Source: Lutibacter sp. UBA4458
GTDB taxonomy: Bacteria; Bacteroidota; Bacteroidia; Flavobacteriales; Flavobacteriaceae
NCBI GenBank assembly: GCA_002390165.1
Contig: DGOU01000036.1
Coordinates: 430-6,363, forward strand
Direction of reading: 5' to 3'
Length of the DNA: 5,934 nt
Shown: piece after piece, positions 1 to 5,898 of the stretch
Layout of the letters: every line of letters starts with the position of its first letter
Numbering within the stretch: position 1 is the stretch's first letter
Made by a program: the position numbers and the translations under genes
Notes under the pieces: generated by a model
What the model saw: the letters and a program-made list of their open reading frames with translations, nothing else
What the model was told of the DNA's origin: nothing
Database searches by the model: none

Positions 1-729
1 GATTCTAAAGAAGAAAAATTATCGGGTTTTGTATTTAAAATTCACGCCAATATGGATCCAAATCACCGAAACAGATTAGCATTTATAAAAATTGTTTCTG
101 GTACTTTTAAACGAAATGCTCCTTATTTACATGTTCGTTTAAATAAAAAAATGAAATTTTCTAGTCCAAATGCATTTTTTGCTGAAAAAAAGGAAATTGT
201 TGATGAATCTTTTCCTGGCGATATTGTTGGGATACAAGATTCAGGAAATTTTAAAATTGGAGATACACTTACAGAGGGAGAAAACTTAAATTTTAAAGGA
301 ATTCCTAGTTTTTCTCCAGAGCATTTTAGATATGTTAATAATGCAGATCCACTAAAATCGAAACAATTATACAAAGGTTTAGATCAGTTAATGGATGAAG
401 GAGTTGCACAGTTATTTACTTTAGATTTAAACGGAAGGAAAATTATTGGAACTGTTGGAGCTTTACAATATGAAGTAATTCAATATCGATTAGAACACGA
501 ATACGGCGCTAAATGTAGTTACGAAAATTTACCTGTTCATAAAGCTTGTTGGGTGGAACCAGAAAACCCTAAAAGTGAAGAGTTTAAAGATTTTAAACGT
601 GTAAAACAGCGCTATTTGGCAAAAGACAAACAAAATCAATTGGTTTTTTTAGCAGATTCTGCTTTTACCATTCAAATGACTCAAAGTAAATATCCGACTG
701 TAAAACTACATTTTACTAGCGAATTTTAG
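1..729 (+). CDS. prfC: Peptide chain release factor 3 (RF3), C-terminal part, 5'-truncated by window edge
   Basis: The reading frame is open from base 1 and ends at TAG 727-729, giving 242 residues. The ATG at 52 is an internal Met, since the codons before it read GFVFKIHANMDP (residues 9-20), a hallmark of the RF3 post-GTPase region (E. coli: GFVFKIQANMDP). RF3 is a cytoplasmic translational GTPase that recycles RF1/RF2 from the ribosome after peptide release. What remains is domain II, a beta-barrel at about residues 8-100 containing SFPGDIVG and IGDTLTEGE, then domain III with DPLKSKQLYKGLDQL and GTVGALQYEVIQ (about 150-161). The P-loop and switch regions lie upstream of the window. The C-terminus ends near KYPTVKLHF, as in the family (E. 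coli RYPDVQFH). Full-length RF3 is about 530 residues, so slightly more than half is missing. No frameshift is seen in the visible part. It converges on the PLP-enzyme gene with 12 bp between stop codons. Identification is by family recognition and is very secure. Confidence 0.95.
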   Translation, partial: DSKEEKLSGFVFKIHANMDPNHRNRLAFIKIVSGTFKRNAPYLHVRLNKKMKFSSPNAFFAEKKEIVDESFPGDIVGIQDSGNFKIGDTLTEGENLNFKGIPSFSPEHFRYVNNADPLKSKQLYKGLDQLMDEGVAQLFTLDLNGRKIIGTVGALQYEVIQYRLEHEYGAKCSYENLPVHKACWVEPENPKSEEFKDFKRVKQRYLAKDKQNQLVFLADSAFTIQMTQSKYPTVKLHFTSEF

Positions 730-741
730 CTTAAACAATAA

Positions 742-2103
742 TTATTGAATAGATTTTATAACATCATATTTAGTTATAATATGGTGTTTATTATTTCCTA
801 AATCTACTAAAACTGCGCTATTTTCTCTATTAATTAATTTAGAAATTTTATCTATAGTTGTTTTTGCTGCAACCATTGGAAATGGAGATCTCATAATTTC
901 CTTAATAGGTTTATTTGCGCTTTCTTTATTGTTAAAATACAATTTAAAAATATCACTTTCATCCACCGAACCAACAATACCGGTAATATCTACAACGGGT
1001 AGTTGCGAAATATTATTTGCTCGCATTCTTTCAATAGCATGCCAAACTAATTCTTCTGTTTTAACAGTTACTAAAGGAGTTTCAATTCTATCTTTTATTA
1101 AATCAATGGCTACGGTTTTTTCTTCATCTAAAAAACCACGTTCACGCATCCACTCATCATTAAACATTTTACCAACATATCTACTTCCGTGGTCATGAAA
1201 CAAAACTACAACCACATCATCTTTAGTAAAATGCTTTTTTAATTGCAATAAACCTTTAACTGCAGAACCTGCTGAATTACCACAAAAAATACCTTCATCT
1301 TTGGCTAATTTACGGGTATAAACTGCACCATCTTTATCCGTTACTTTTGTAAACCCATCAATAACACTAAAATCTACATTTTTAGGCAAAATATCTTCTC
1401 CAATACCTTCTGTTATATAAGGATAAATTTCATTTTCATCAAAAATTCCTGTTTCGTGATATTTTTTAAATACAGAACCATACGTATCAATTCCCCAAAT
1501 TTTTATATTCGGATTTTTTTCTTTTAAATATTTCCCAATTCCAGAAATCGTTCCTCCTGTTCCAACACCAACCACAAAATGAGTTATTTTACCTTTGGTT
1601 TGTTCCCAAATTTCTGGACCAGTACTTTCATAATGAGCCAAGGAATTAGATGGATTGTCATATTGATTTACATACCACGAATTTGGTGTTTCTTCTGCCA
1701 GCCTTTTTGAAACAGAATAATATGAGCGAGGATCATCGGCTTCAACATCTGTAGGGCAAACAATAACTTCAGAACCAACAGCTCTTAAAATATCCATTTT
1801 TTCTTTAGATTGTTTATCGCTAATTACGCAAATAAGTTTATAGCCTTTTATAATAGCTACTAATGCCAAGCCCATTCCTGTATTTCCAGAAGTTCCTTCA
1901 ATAATTGTACCGCCTGGTTTTAATATTCCTTGTTTTTCAGCATCTTCAATCATTTTAACTGCCATTCTATCTTTAGCGGAATTTCCTGGATTAAAGGTTT
2001 CCACTTTAGCCAATACTAAAGCGTCAATTTCTTTTACAATAGCATTTAACTTTACTAATGGTGTATTACCAATGGTACCTAATATATTTTGAGCGTAATT
2101 CAT
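742..2103 (-). CDS. Cystathionine beta-synthase / cysteine synthase-type PLP enzyme with C-terminal CBS-domain pair
   Basis: A 453-residue fold-type II PLP enzyme for beta-replacement on serine, O-acetylserine or a related substrate, acting in cytoplasmic cysteine/transsulfuration metabolism. Visible motifs: IGNTPLV at 11-17; NPGNSAKDR at 38-46, with K44 the expected Schiff-base lysine; the substrate/cofactor loop TSGNTG at 71-76; the phosphate-binding GTGGT at 181-185; YITEGIGED at 229-237, typical of the CBS subgroup; and GNSAGSA at 275-281 near the pyridine nitrogen. Residues of about 335-453 form two CBS motifs (LPVVDITGIVGSVDESDI, and a second ending in HHIITKYDVIKSIQ), a Bateman module that usually binds an adenosyl ligand in this family. 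The N-terminal heme region of animal CBS is absent. The start ATG is preceded by a good -7 box. Whether the true reaction is cystathionine or cysteine synthesis cannot be told from sequence alone, so no symbol is given. The gene appears intact and is probably monocistronic. Confidence 0.92.
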   Translation of the reverse strand: MNYAQNILGTIGNTPLVKLNAIVKEIDALVLAKVETFNPGNSAKDRMAVKMIEDAEKQGILKPGGTIIEGTSGNTGMGLALVAIIKGYKLICVISDKQSKEKMDILRAVGSEVIVCPTDVEADDPRSYYSVSKRLAEETPNSWYVNQYDNPSNSLAHYESTGPEIWEQTKGKITHFVVGVGTGGTISGIGKYLKEKNPNIKIWGIDTYGSVFKKYHETGIFDENEIYPYITEGIGEDILPKNVDFSVIDGFTKVTDKDGAVYTRKLAKDEGIFCGNSAGSAVKGLLQLKKHFTKDDVVVVLFHDHGSRYVGKMFNDEWMRERGFLDEEKTVAIDLIKDRIETPLVTVKTEELVWHAIERMRANNISQLPVVDITGIVGSVDESDIFKLYFNNKESANKPIKEIMRSPFPMVAAKTTIDKISKLINRENSAVLVDLGNNKHHIITKYDVIKSIQ

Positions 2104-2120
2104 ATATTTATTTAAGGGTG

Positions 2121-2152
2121 CAAAGATAGTAAGTAATTATAAGTTACGAAAA
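2121..2152 (-). promoter_or_regulatory. Candidate Bacteroidota-type promoter of the PLP-enzyme gene
   Basis: On the minus strand the sequence TATCTTTG (2128-2121) exactly matches the Bacteroidota -7 consensus TAnnTTTG. A T-rich segment reading TTTCG (2152-2148) lies 19 bases upstream, where the -33 TTTG/TTG element is expected; it is one base off. Transcription would begin near 2115, leaving a leader of about 12 nt before the ATG at 2103. Start sites were not measured; the call rests on consensus and spacing. Confidence 0.65.
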
Positions 2153-2198
2153 ATAATAACATTCAAGATTTCAATTTTTAAATATAATAATGTATTTA

Positions 2199-2230
2199 TT
2201 TGATTGTTAGGTGTTTATTTTATATATTAG
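2199..2230 (+). promoter_or_regulatory. Weak candidate promoter for the small secreted-protein gene
   Basis: TTTG (2199-2202) is followed after 20 bases by TATATTAG (2223-2230), which matches 7 of 8 positions of TAnnTTTG. The putative -7 box overlaps the left arm of stem-loop 1, so the inverted repeat could be an operator or lie at the very 5' end of the transcript. In such A/T-rich DNA a 7/8 match is common, so this is only a suggestion. No better -33/-7 pair was found in 2104-2338. Confidence 0.25.
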
Positions 2231-2266
2231 CCCTAATTATTTATCCCTACAAATAATTGCTAATAT
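2224..2266. repeat. Bulged 16-bp inverted repeat (stem-loop 1) upstream of the small secreted-protein gene
   Basis: Outer arms ATATTAGC (2224-2231) and GCTAATAT (2259-2266) are perfect reverse complements. Inner arms AATTATTT (2235-2242) and AAATAATT (2251-2258) are also perfect. The left side carries a 3-base bulge (CCT, 2232-2234), and the loop is ATCCCTAC (2243-2250). CCCTA occurs twice, at 2231-2235 and 2245-2249. TTTTAG follows on the plus strand (from about 2266), but this is too short a T-run for a clear intrinsic terminator. The pairing is seen directly; its role (leader RNA structure, operator, or weak terminator) is unknown. Confidence 0.65.
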
Positions 2267-2270
2267 TTTA

Positions 2271-2296
2271 GAAACAGTTTATTTAAAATTGTTTTC
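2271..2296. repeat. Second stem-loop, 4 bp after the first
   Basis: GAAACAGTTT (2271-2280) pairs with AAATTGTTTTC (2286-2296) to give ten pairs, including one G-U (2277/2289), with one bulged T (2292) and a 5-base loop (2281-2285). It lies 42 bp before the start codon of the small secreted-protein gene and is followed by an unpaired-looking CCCC stretch (2296-2299). It is A/T-rich and weaker than the first hairpin, and may be partly fortuitous. Confidence 0.4.
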
Positions 2297-2338
2297 CCCA
2301 CTAAAGTCAATTTATTTACTAATATTAAATTTTTTATT

Positions 2339-2560
2339 ATGAGACTTAAATTACTTTATTTAGGAATTGCAACATCTTTGTCCCTCAGTTTTTTTATTTT
2401 AAAAGCGGATAATCGCAAAGTAGATTTATGCCATGTACCTCCTGGAAATCCAGAAAATGCACACACCATTAATATTCCATTACCAGCAGTAACTGCTCAT
2501 TTGGCGCTACACAGTGGTGATTATTTAGGAAAATGTTCAGAATTTGAACCGGAAAGATAA
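2339..2560 (+). CDS. Small secreted Cys/His-rich protein (CHxPPGNP-HTI-GDYLG motif)
   Basis: A 73-residue protein with an N-terminal export signal: a basic start (MRLK), a hydrophobic core at about 5-21, and a probable cleavage after Ala23 (FILKA/DN). The mature part of about 50 residues is essentially one motif block: LCHVPPGNPENAHTI at 30-44, then AVTAHLALHSGDYLGKC at 50-66. This CHxPPGNP...HTI...A..HL..GD..G.C pattern recurs, alone or repeated, in secreted proteins of Bacteroidota and other bacteria, and I know of no established function. C31, H32, H42, H54, H58 and C66 could form a metal site or a C31-C66 disulfide; this is inference. The family pattern as I know it is usually HLAHGD, so HLALHSGD seems slightly expanded. 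The ATG follows an A/T-rich leader without Shine-Dalgarno, normal for the phylum. It converges on the permease gene with 2 bp between stop codons. Confidence 0.75.
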   Translation: MRLKLLYLGIATSLSLSFFILKADNRKVDLCHVPPGNPENAHTINIPLPAVTAHLALHSGDYLGKCSEFEPER

Positions 2561-2577
2561 AATTATTCAAATTTTAT
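2557..2577. terminator. A/T-only hairpin at the convergent ends of two genes; possible weak bidirectional terminator
   Basis: ATAAAATT (2557-2564) and AATTTTAT (2570-2577) form a perfect 8-bp stem with a 5-base loop (ATTCA). The left arm contains the TAA stop of the plus-strand gene and overlaps the stop of the minus-strand permease, so the structure lies on both gene ends. All pairs are A-U and the following T-tracts are short, so it would be a weak terminator. Confidence 0.35.
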
Positions 2578-3798
2578 AGATTTTACTGGGCTTATTTTTG
2601 TTACTATTATTGAGGGTATTAATAACATTAATAAACATAAAAATAAAGTGCCAATATTTAATAATATTATATAGTTAAAGCTAATATAAATTGGCACTTT
2701 ATTTACGTAATACGTATTTGGATTTAAGGTAATTATCCCAGTATATTTTTGAATTGCCAAAAGTAATATGCCAATTAAATTACCCCAAAACAATCCTTTT
2801 AAAATTATAAAGGTTGCATTGTATAAAAATATTTTTCGAATGCTTTTGTTTTGAGATCCTAAAGCTTTTAAAATACCAATCATTTGGGTACGTTCTAATA
2901 TTAAAACCAGTAATGCAGTAATCATATTAATACCTGCAACCAATATCATAATAGTAATAATTAAATAAATATTATTATCAAATAAACCGATCCATTCAAA
3001 TATAGCTGGATATTTTTCAACAATATTTTCACAATTTAAAGTAGAATCAATTTTTTGGTAAATTTCTTTAGTTTTAGGAATTATTTCATCAAAATTATTT
3101 AAAATAATTTCAAAACCTCCAACTTCATTTGAGTTCCATTTATTCATTTTTTGAATATGCCGAATATCTCCAATAACATAGTTTTTATCAAAATCCTGAA
3201 AGCCTGAATTGTATATTCCAACCACTTTTACAACCCTAATCCAAGGTGCTTTTGAAGGATTATCTTTTACAAACAAAACATTAAAATCATCGCCTAATTT
3301 TATATGCAATCTATTAGAAATTTCTTCTGAAATTAATACCTCATTAGATACACTTCCATTATAATTTGGTAACTTTCCTTGCGTTAAATAATCTTTAAAA
3401 AAAGTATAATTGTAATCTTTGGCAATCCCTTTAAAAATTATTCCTTCAAAATCTGTAGAAGTTCTAATTATGCCAGCCTTTGTAGCATAAATTTGAATAT
3501 TTTTTATATCAGAAACCGATTCAAATTTAGGGTAAAAGTTTTGTGTTTTTGATACCGGTTTTAATGTTATTTGCGAGTTATTATTATCAAAATTTGTAAT
3601 TTGAACATGACCGTTAAATCCTGCAATTTTTTCACGTATTTTTTTTTGCAAACCAATACCTGTAGCAATTGAAATCATCATAATAATAATACCTATTGCA
3701 ATGGCAATACTAGCTATTTTTATTATTGGGGATGAAATACTACTTTTATACCGCTTTGCAGCAATAATTCGTTTTGCAATAAATAACTCGTAATTCAA
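2563..3798 (-). CDS. ABC transporter permease, LolC/LolE/FtsX-like (MacB-type periplasmic domain)
   Basis: A 411-residue inner-membrane permease with the four-helix FtsX/LolCE layout. TM1 lies at about 25-47, followed by a periplasmic domain of about 225 residues (48-274). TM2 is at about 277-301, TM3 at about 326-350 and TM4 at about 374-399. After TM2 comes ERTQMIGILKALGSQNKSI (302-320), the conserved coupling segment of this family, and the C-terminus ISPVKSIKFE is also typical. Lol proteins release lipoproteins from the inner membrane with an ATPase subunit; no ATPase gene is present here, so the exact substrate is inferred. The first codon is TTG at 3798-3796. An in-frame TAG (minus strand, 3807-3805) lies just upstream and the next Met is residue 40 inside TM1. 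The N-terminus MNYELFIAKRI fits the flavobacterial family pattern, so TTG initiation is likely. The gene is divergent from the NamZ gene with no base between the starts. A run of nine A's encodes residues 51-54. Confidence 0.92.
   Translation of the reverse strand: MNYELFIAKRIIAAKRYKSSISSPIIKIASIAIAIGIIIMMISIATGIGLQKKIREKIAGFNGHVQITNFDNNNSQITLKPVSKTQNFYPKFESVSDIKNIQIYATKAGIIRTSTDFEGIIFKGIAKDYNYTFFKDYLTQGKLPNYNGSVSNEVLISEEISNRLHIKLGDDFNVLFVKDNPSKAPWIRVVKVVGIYNSGFQDFDKNYVIGDIRHIQKMNKWNSNEVGGFEIILNNFDEIIPKTKEIYQKIDSTLNCENIVEKYPAIFEWIGLFDNNIYLIITIMILVAGINMITALLVLILERTQMIGILKALGSQNKSIRKIFLYNATFIILKGLFWGNLIGILLLAIQKYTGIITLNPNTYYVNKVPIYISFNYIILLNIGTLFLCLLMLLIPSIIVTKISPVKSIKFE
2641..2704. repeat. Perfect 14-15-bp inverted repeat inside the permease coding sequence
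   Basis: AAATAAAGTGCCAA (2641-2654) and TTGGCACTTTATTT (2691-2704) are exact reverse complements separated by 36 bases, and one further inner pair (T2655/A2690) extends the match to 15. On the permease strand the arms encode parts of VNKVPI and NIGTLF (about residues 365-386, just before and within TM4). The protein there looks like ordinary family sequence, so this is not an inserted element. The identity of the arms is seen directly; no function is claimed. Confidence 0.75.
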
Positions 3799-5013
3799 AT
3801 GATTCTATTTTCAAAATTATTCAAAAATACATATTTCTTACTGGTTTTTGGATTATTTTTTAGTTTGATTTCTTGTGGTCAAGAATTAACTAAAAAAACA
3901 AATTATAATGAAATTCAAACAATTAAAACAGGTGCGCAGCAAACAGGATTATACCTTGCTTTATTAAAAAACAAATCTATTGCCGTTGTAGCCAACCAAA
4001 CATCGGTTATTTTTAAAAATAGCGATTACACACATTTAATAGATAGTTTGCTGAAATTAAATATTAATATTTTAAAAGTTTTTTCGCCAGAACACGGGTT
4101 CAGAGGTAAGGCCGATGCCAGCGAAAAAGTATTAAATGGATTTGATATAAAATCAGGTTTGCCAATTGTATCTCTTTATGGTAAAAATAGAAAACCTACT
4201 AAAGAACAATTAAAAGGAATAAATTTGGTGCTATTTGACATACAAGATGTTGGCGTTAGGTTTTACACGTATATTTCTACTTTGCATTATGTAATGGAGG
4301 CTTGTGCCGAAAACAACATTCCACTTATAGTTTTAGATCGCCCAAATCCAAATGGTTTTTATGTGGATGGTCCAACCTTAAATTTAAAATATAAAAGTTT
4401 TGTTGGCATGCATTCGGTCCCCTTAGTTTATGGCATGACTATTGGCGAATATGCGAAAATGATAAATGGTGAACATTGGTTAAAAAATGGAGTGAATTGT
4501 AATTTAACCATTATTCCTTTAAAAAATTACACCCATAAAAAACTTTATTCTTTACCTATCCGTCCTTCCCCAAATTTACCTAATGATAAAGCAATTAATT
4601 TATATCCTAGTTTGGGTTTTTTTGAAGGAACTATTATTAATGCAGGAAGAGGAACTGAAAATCAATTTCAACAATATGGCGCTCCTTTTTTTGCTAAAAG
4701 TGAATTTAGCTATGTACCAAAACCCAATTTTGGAGCTAAACATCCAAAATTTGAAAATAAAATATGTTATGGAGTATCTTTAAAAGATGTTCAAAAATTA
4801 AACTACGTAAACATAACTTGGTTAAAGGATGCCTATACTAAAACCCCAAAATCAAAAAAATTCTTTGGCGCCACTTTTACAAAACATGCTGGCGATACTT
4901 TATTAGAACAACAATTAAAAAGTGGATTGTCTGCAAAACAAATTCATGATTCTTGGCAACCAGCAGTTAATAGCTTTAAAAAAATAAGAGCCAAATATTT
5001 AATTTACAATTGA
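3799..5013 (+). CDS. namZ: NamZ-type exo-beta-N-acetylmuramidase (DUF1343 family) lipoprotein
   Basis: A 404-residue protein of the DUF1343 family, whose characterised member NamZ (Bacillus subtilis) removes terminal MurNAc from peptidoglycan fragments. It begins with a lipoprotein signal peptide: hydrophobic core at about 11-25 and lipobox LISC ending at Cys26, so it should be membrane-anchored and face the periplasm or cell surface. The residues after Cys (GQELTKK) lack the acid-rich surface-export signal seen in some Bacteroidota lipoproteins. Family motifs: VVANQTSV (63-70), FSPEHGFRGKADASE (95-109, E98 a plausible catalytic residue), LFDIQDVGVRFYTYISTL (145-162), LDRPNPNGFYVDGP (179-192), GMTIGEYAKMINGE (212-225), RPSPNLP (255-261), LGFFEGTIINAGRGT (272-286). 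An in-frame TAA at 3784-3786 fixes ATG 3799 as the first possible start. It is likely a peptidoglycan-recycling or turnover enzyme. Its 3' end overlaps the thioredoxin gene tail-to-tail by 10 bp. Family assignment is secure; enzymatic activity is inferred by homology. Confidence 0.92.
   Translation: MILFSKLFKNTYFLLVFGLFFSLISCGQELTKKTNYNEIQTIKTGAQQTGLYLALLKNKSIAVVANQTSVIFKNSDYTHLIDSLLKLNINILKVFSPEHGFRGKADASEKVLNGFDIKSGLPIVSLYGKNRKPTKEQLKGINLVLFDIQDVGVRFYTYISTLHYVMEACAENNIPLIVLDRPNPNGFYVDGPTLNLKYKSFVGMHSVPLVYGMTIGEYAKMINGEHWLKNGVNCNLTIIPLKNYTHKKLYSLPIRPSPNLPNDKAINLYPSLGFFEGTIINAGRGTENQFQQYGAPFFAKSEFSYVPKPNFGAKHPKFENKICYGVSLKDVQKLNYVNITWLKDAYTKTPKSKKFFGATFTKHAGDTLLEQQLKSGLSAKQIHDSWQPAVNSFKKIRAKYLIYN
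3812..3829 (-). promoter_or_regulatory. Possible -7 boxes for the permease, inside the NamZ coding sequence
   Basis: Minus-strand TAATTTTG (3819-3812) and TATTTTTG (3829-3822) both match the TAnnTTTG consensus fully and lie just upstream of the permease TTG start, within codons 5-11 of the NamZ gene. Neither has a recognisable -33 TTG at the right distance. Because the two genes have no intergenic DNA, the permease promoter must lie somewhere in this coding sequence. A/T-rich DNA yields such matches by chance, so confidence is low. Confidence 0.25.
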
Positions 5014-5852
5014 TTTTTACTTAAAATAAAATTTGCCTTTTTAATATAGGAAGAATTATTTGTAGTTTGTTGCAATTCAGCTAATAAGGCATTTGTTTTA
5101 TCTAAATGTTTTAAATCGTTATTAGCACATAATTTAATATAAGTTAGTAATGCTAAATTAGAAGTATCCACATTTTCATATTTTTTATGAATTGTTTTAA
5201 GAACAGATTTTGATTGATGAAAATAAGCTTTATTTAATAATTCTAATAACTTTATTTTTTGCAAAACTATAGGTTTTACACCTTTTATTTTCTCTGCAGT
5301 TTTTAAATACCCGCTACTAATTCTTAAAAATGATTTATGCACTTTCCCTTTTAAAAAAATACTTGCATCTTGAAATTTCTGACCTACTCTAATATTGGAA
5401 TACACATTTTTTTTGCTTTTATCTAAAATGAGCATAGCTCTGTTTATACTTGTTAAATTAACAGAAAAATTAGTAAGAAATTTAGACACTTCACTCTTTG
5501 ATTTATACCCTAAAGACGAAAATAGTTTATTTCCATAACTGTCTAATACCATTACATTTGGAATAGATCTAACACTATATTTACTAGCAATATTAGAATA
5601 GGTATCAATATCAATTTTAACAGGAATAAAATTACTTTTTAATACTTTAATATCTTCTTTACTCCAAACATCTCTATCCATCATTTTACAAGGTCCGCAC
5701 CAAGTTGCCATAAAATCTACCAAAATAGGTTTGTTTAAAGCTTTAGATAATTTTAAAGCATTTTCAAAATTGTACCCCCAATCCGATTGAGCAAATGTTC
5801 CAAAAGAAATTAAAAGGAATAAAGTACTTATTATTAAGTTGTTTTTTTTCAT
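5004..5852 (-). CDS. Secreted thioredoxin-fold protein (WCGPC) with a C-terminal helical extension
   Basis: A 282-residue protein with a Sec signal peptide (MKKNN, hydrophobic core 6-19, likely cleavage after Ala21 at GTFA/QS). The thioredoxin domain spans about 25-128: PILVDFMATWCGPC (42-55) carries the redox pair C52/C55, KIDIDTYSNIASKYSVRSIP (79-98) supplies the second strand and helix, and cis-Pro98 follows. It probably acts in the periplasm as a thiol-disulfide oxidoreductase or reductase; partners are not visible. Residues of about 129-282 are Lys/Leu/Ser-rich and probably helical (possibly TPR-like) and I recognise no family, whereas a plain thioredoxin is about 105-110 residues. The start ATG is surrounded by A-runs (A8 upstream and A8 from codons 2-4), as is common for Bacteroidota initiation regions. 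The gene lies 34 bp after a partial upstream gene on the same strand, so the two may be co-transcribed, although a possible promoter also lies in the gap. Confidence 0.9.
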   Translation of the reverse strand: MKKNNLIISTLFLLISFGTFAQSDWGYNFENALKLSKALNKPILVDFMATWCGPCKMMDRDVWSKEDIKVLKSNFIPVKIDIDTYSNIASKYSVRSIPNVMVLDSYGNKLFSSLGYKSKSEVSKFLTNFSVNLTSINRAMLILDKSKKNVYSNIRVGQKFQDASIFLKGKVHKSFLRISSGYLKTAEKIKGVKPIVLQKIKLLELLNKAYFHQSKSVLKTIHKKYENVDTSNLALLTYIKLCANNDLKHLDKTNALLAELQQTTNNSSYIKKANFILSKNQL

Positions 5853-5867
5853 AATTATTTTTTTTGA

Positions 5868-5898
5868 TAAATTTAGAAAAATAATACTATAAAGGCAA
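5868..5898 (-). promoter_or_regulatory. Weak candidate promoter for the thioredoxin gene
   Basis: On the minus strand TTG (5898-5896), inside the end of the upstream gene, is followed after 20 bases by TAAATTTA (5875-5868), a 7/8 match to TAnnTTTG. Its distance to the ATG at 5852 would leave a short leader of about 10 nt. It is an alternative to read-through from the upstream gene. Chance matches are frequent in this composition. Confidence 0.3.

Noticed and set aside
123..374. Minus-strand open frame of 83 codons within prfC
   Set aside because: Antisense shadow of the highly conserved RF3 coding sequence, with no recognisable protein features.
736..747. 12-bp perfect palindrome CAATAATTATTG between the prfC and PLP-enzyme stop codons, considered as a terminator or binding site
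   Set aside because: It has no separate loop (a hairpin would keep only 4 A/T-rich pairs), no following T-tract, and overlaps the PLP-enzyme stop codon. A/T-rich palindromes of this size are common here.
929..1198. Plus-strand open frame of 89 codons antisense to the PLP enzyme
   Set aside because: It lies wholly inside a well-supported gene on the other strand, and the Ser/Thr/Ile-rich translation shows no family pattern. It is a shadow frame.
2309..2331. AATTTA / TAAATT possible third hairpin just before the small secreted-protein ATG
   Set aside because: Only six A/T pairs with a long loop; expected by chance in this composition, and an open A-rich leader is more usual before Bacteroidota starts.
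2704..2716. TACGTA repeated twice (TACGTAATACGTA), considered as an operator
   Set aside because: It is explained by codons for the TYYVN stretch of the permease, lies far from any start, and is short.
3769..3776. TCGTTTTG considered as a -7 box for the NamZ gene within the permease coding sequence
   Set aside because: It deviates from TAnnTTTG at an important position, and the nearest TTTG (3755-3758) is only 10 bases upstream, so the spacing is wrong.
4583..4783. 66-codon plus-strand frame inside the NamZ gene
   Set aside because: It is an out-of-frame reading of conserved NamZ codons, rich in Leu/Lys as expected from the composition, with no own initiation context.
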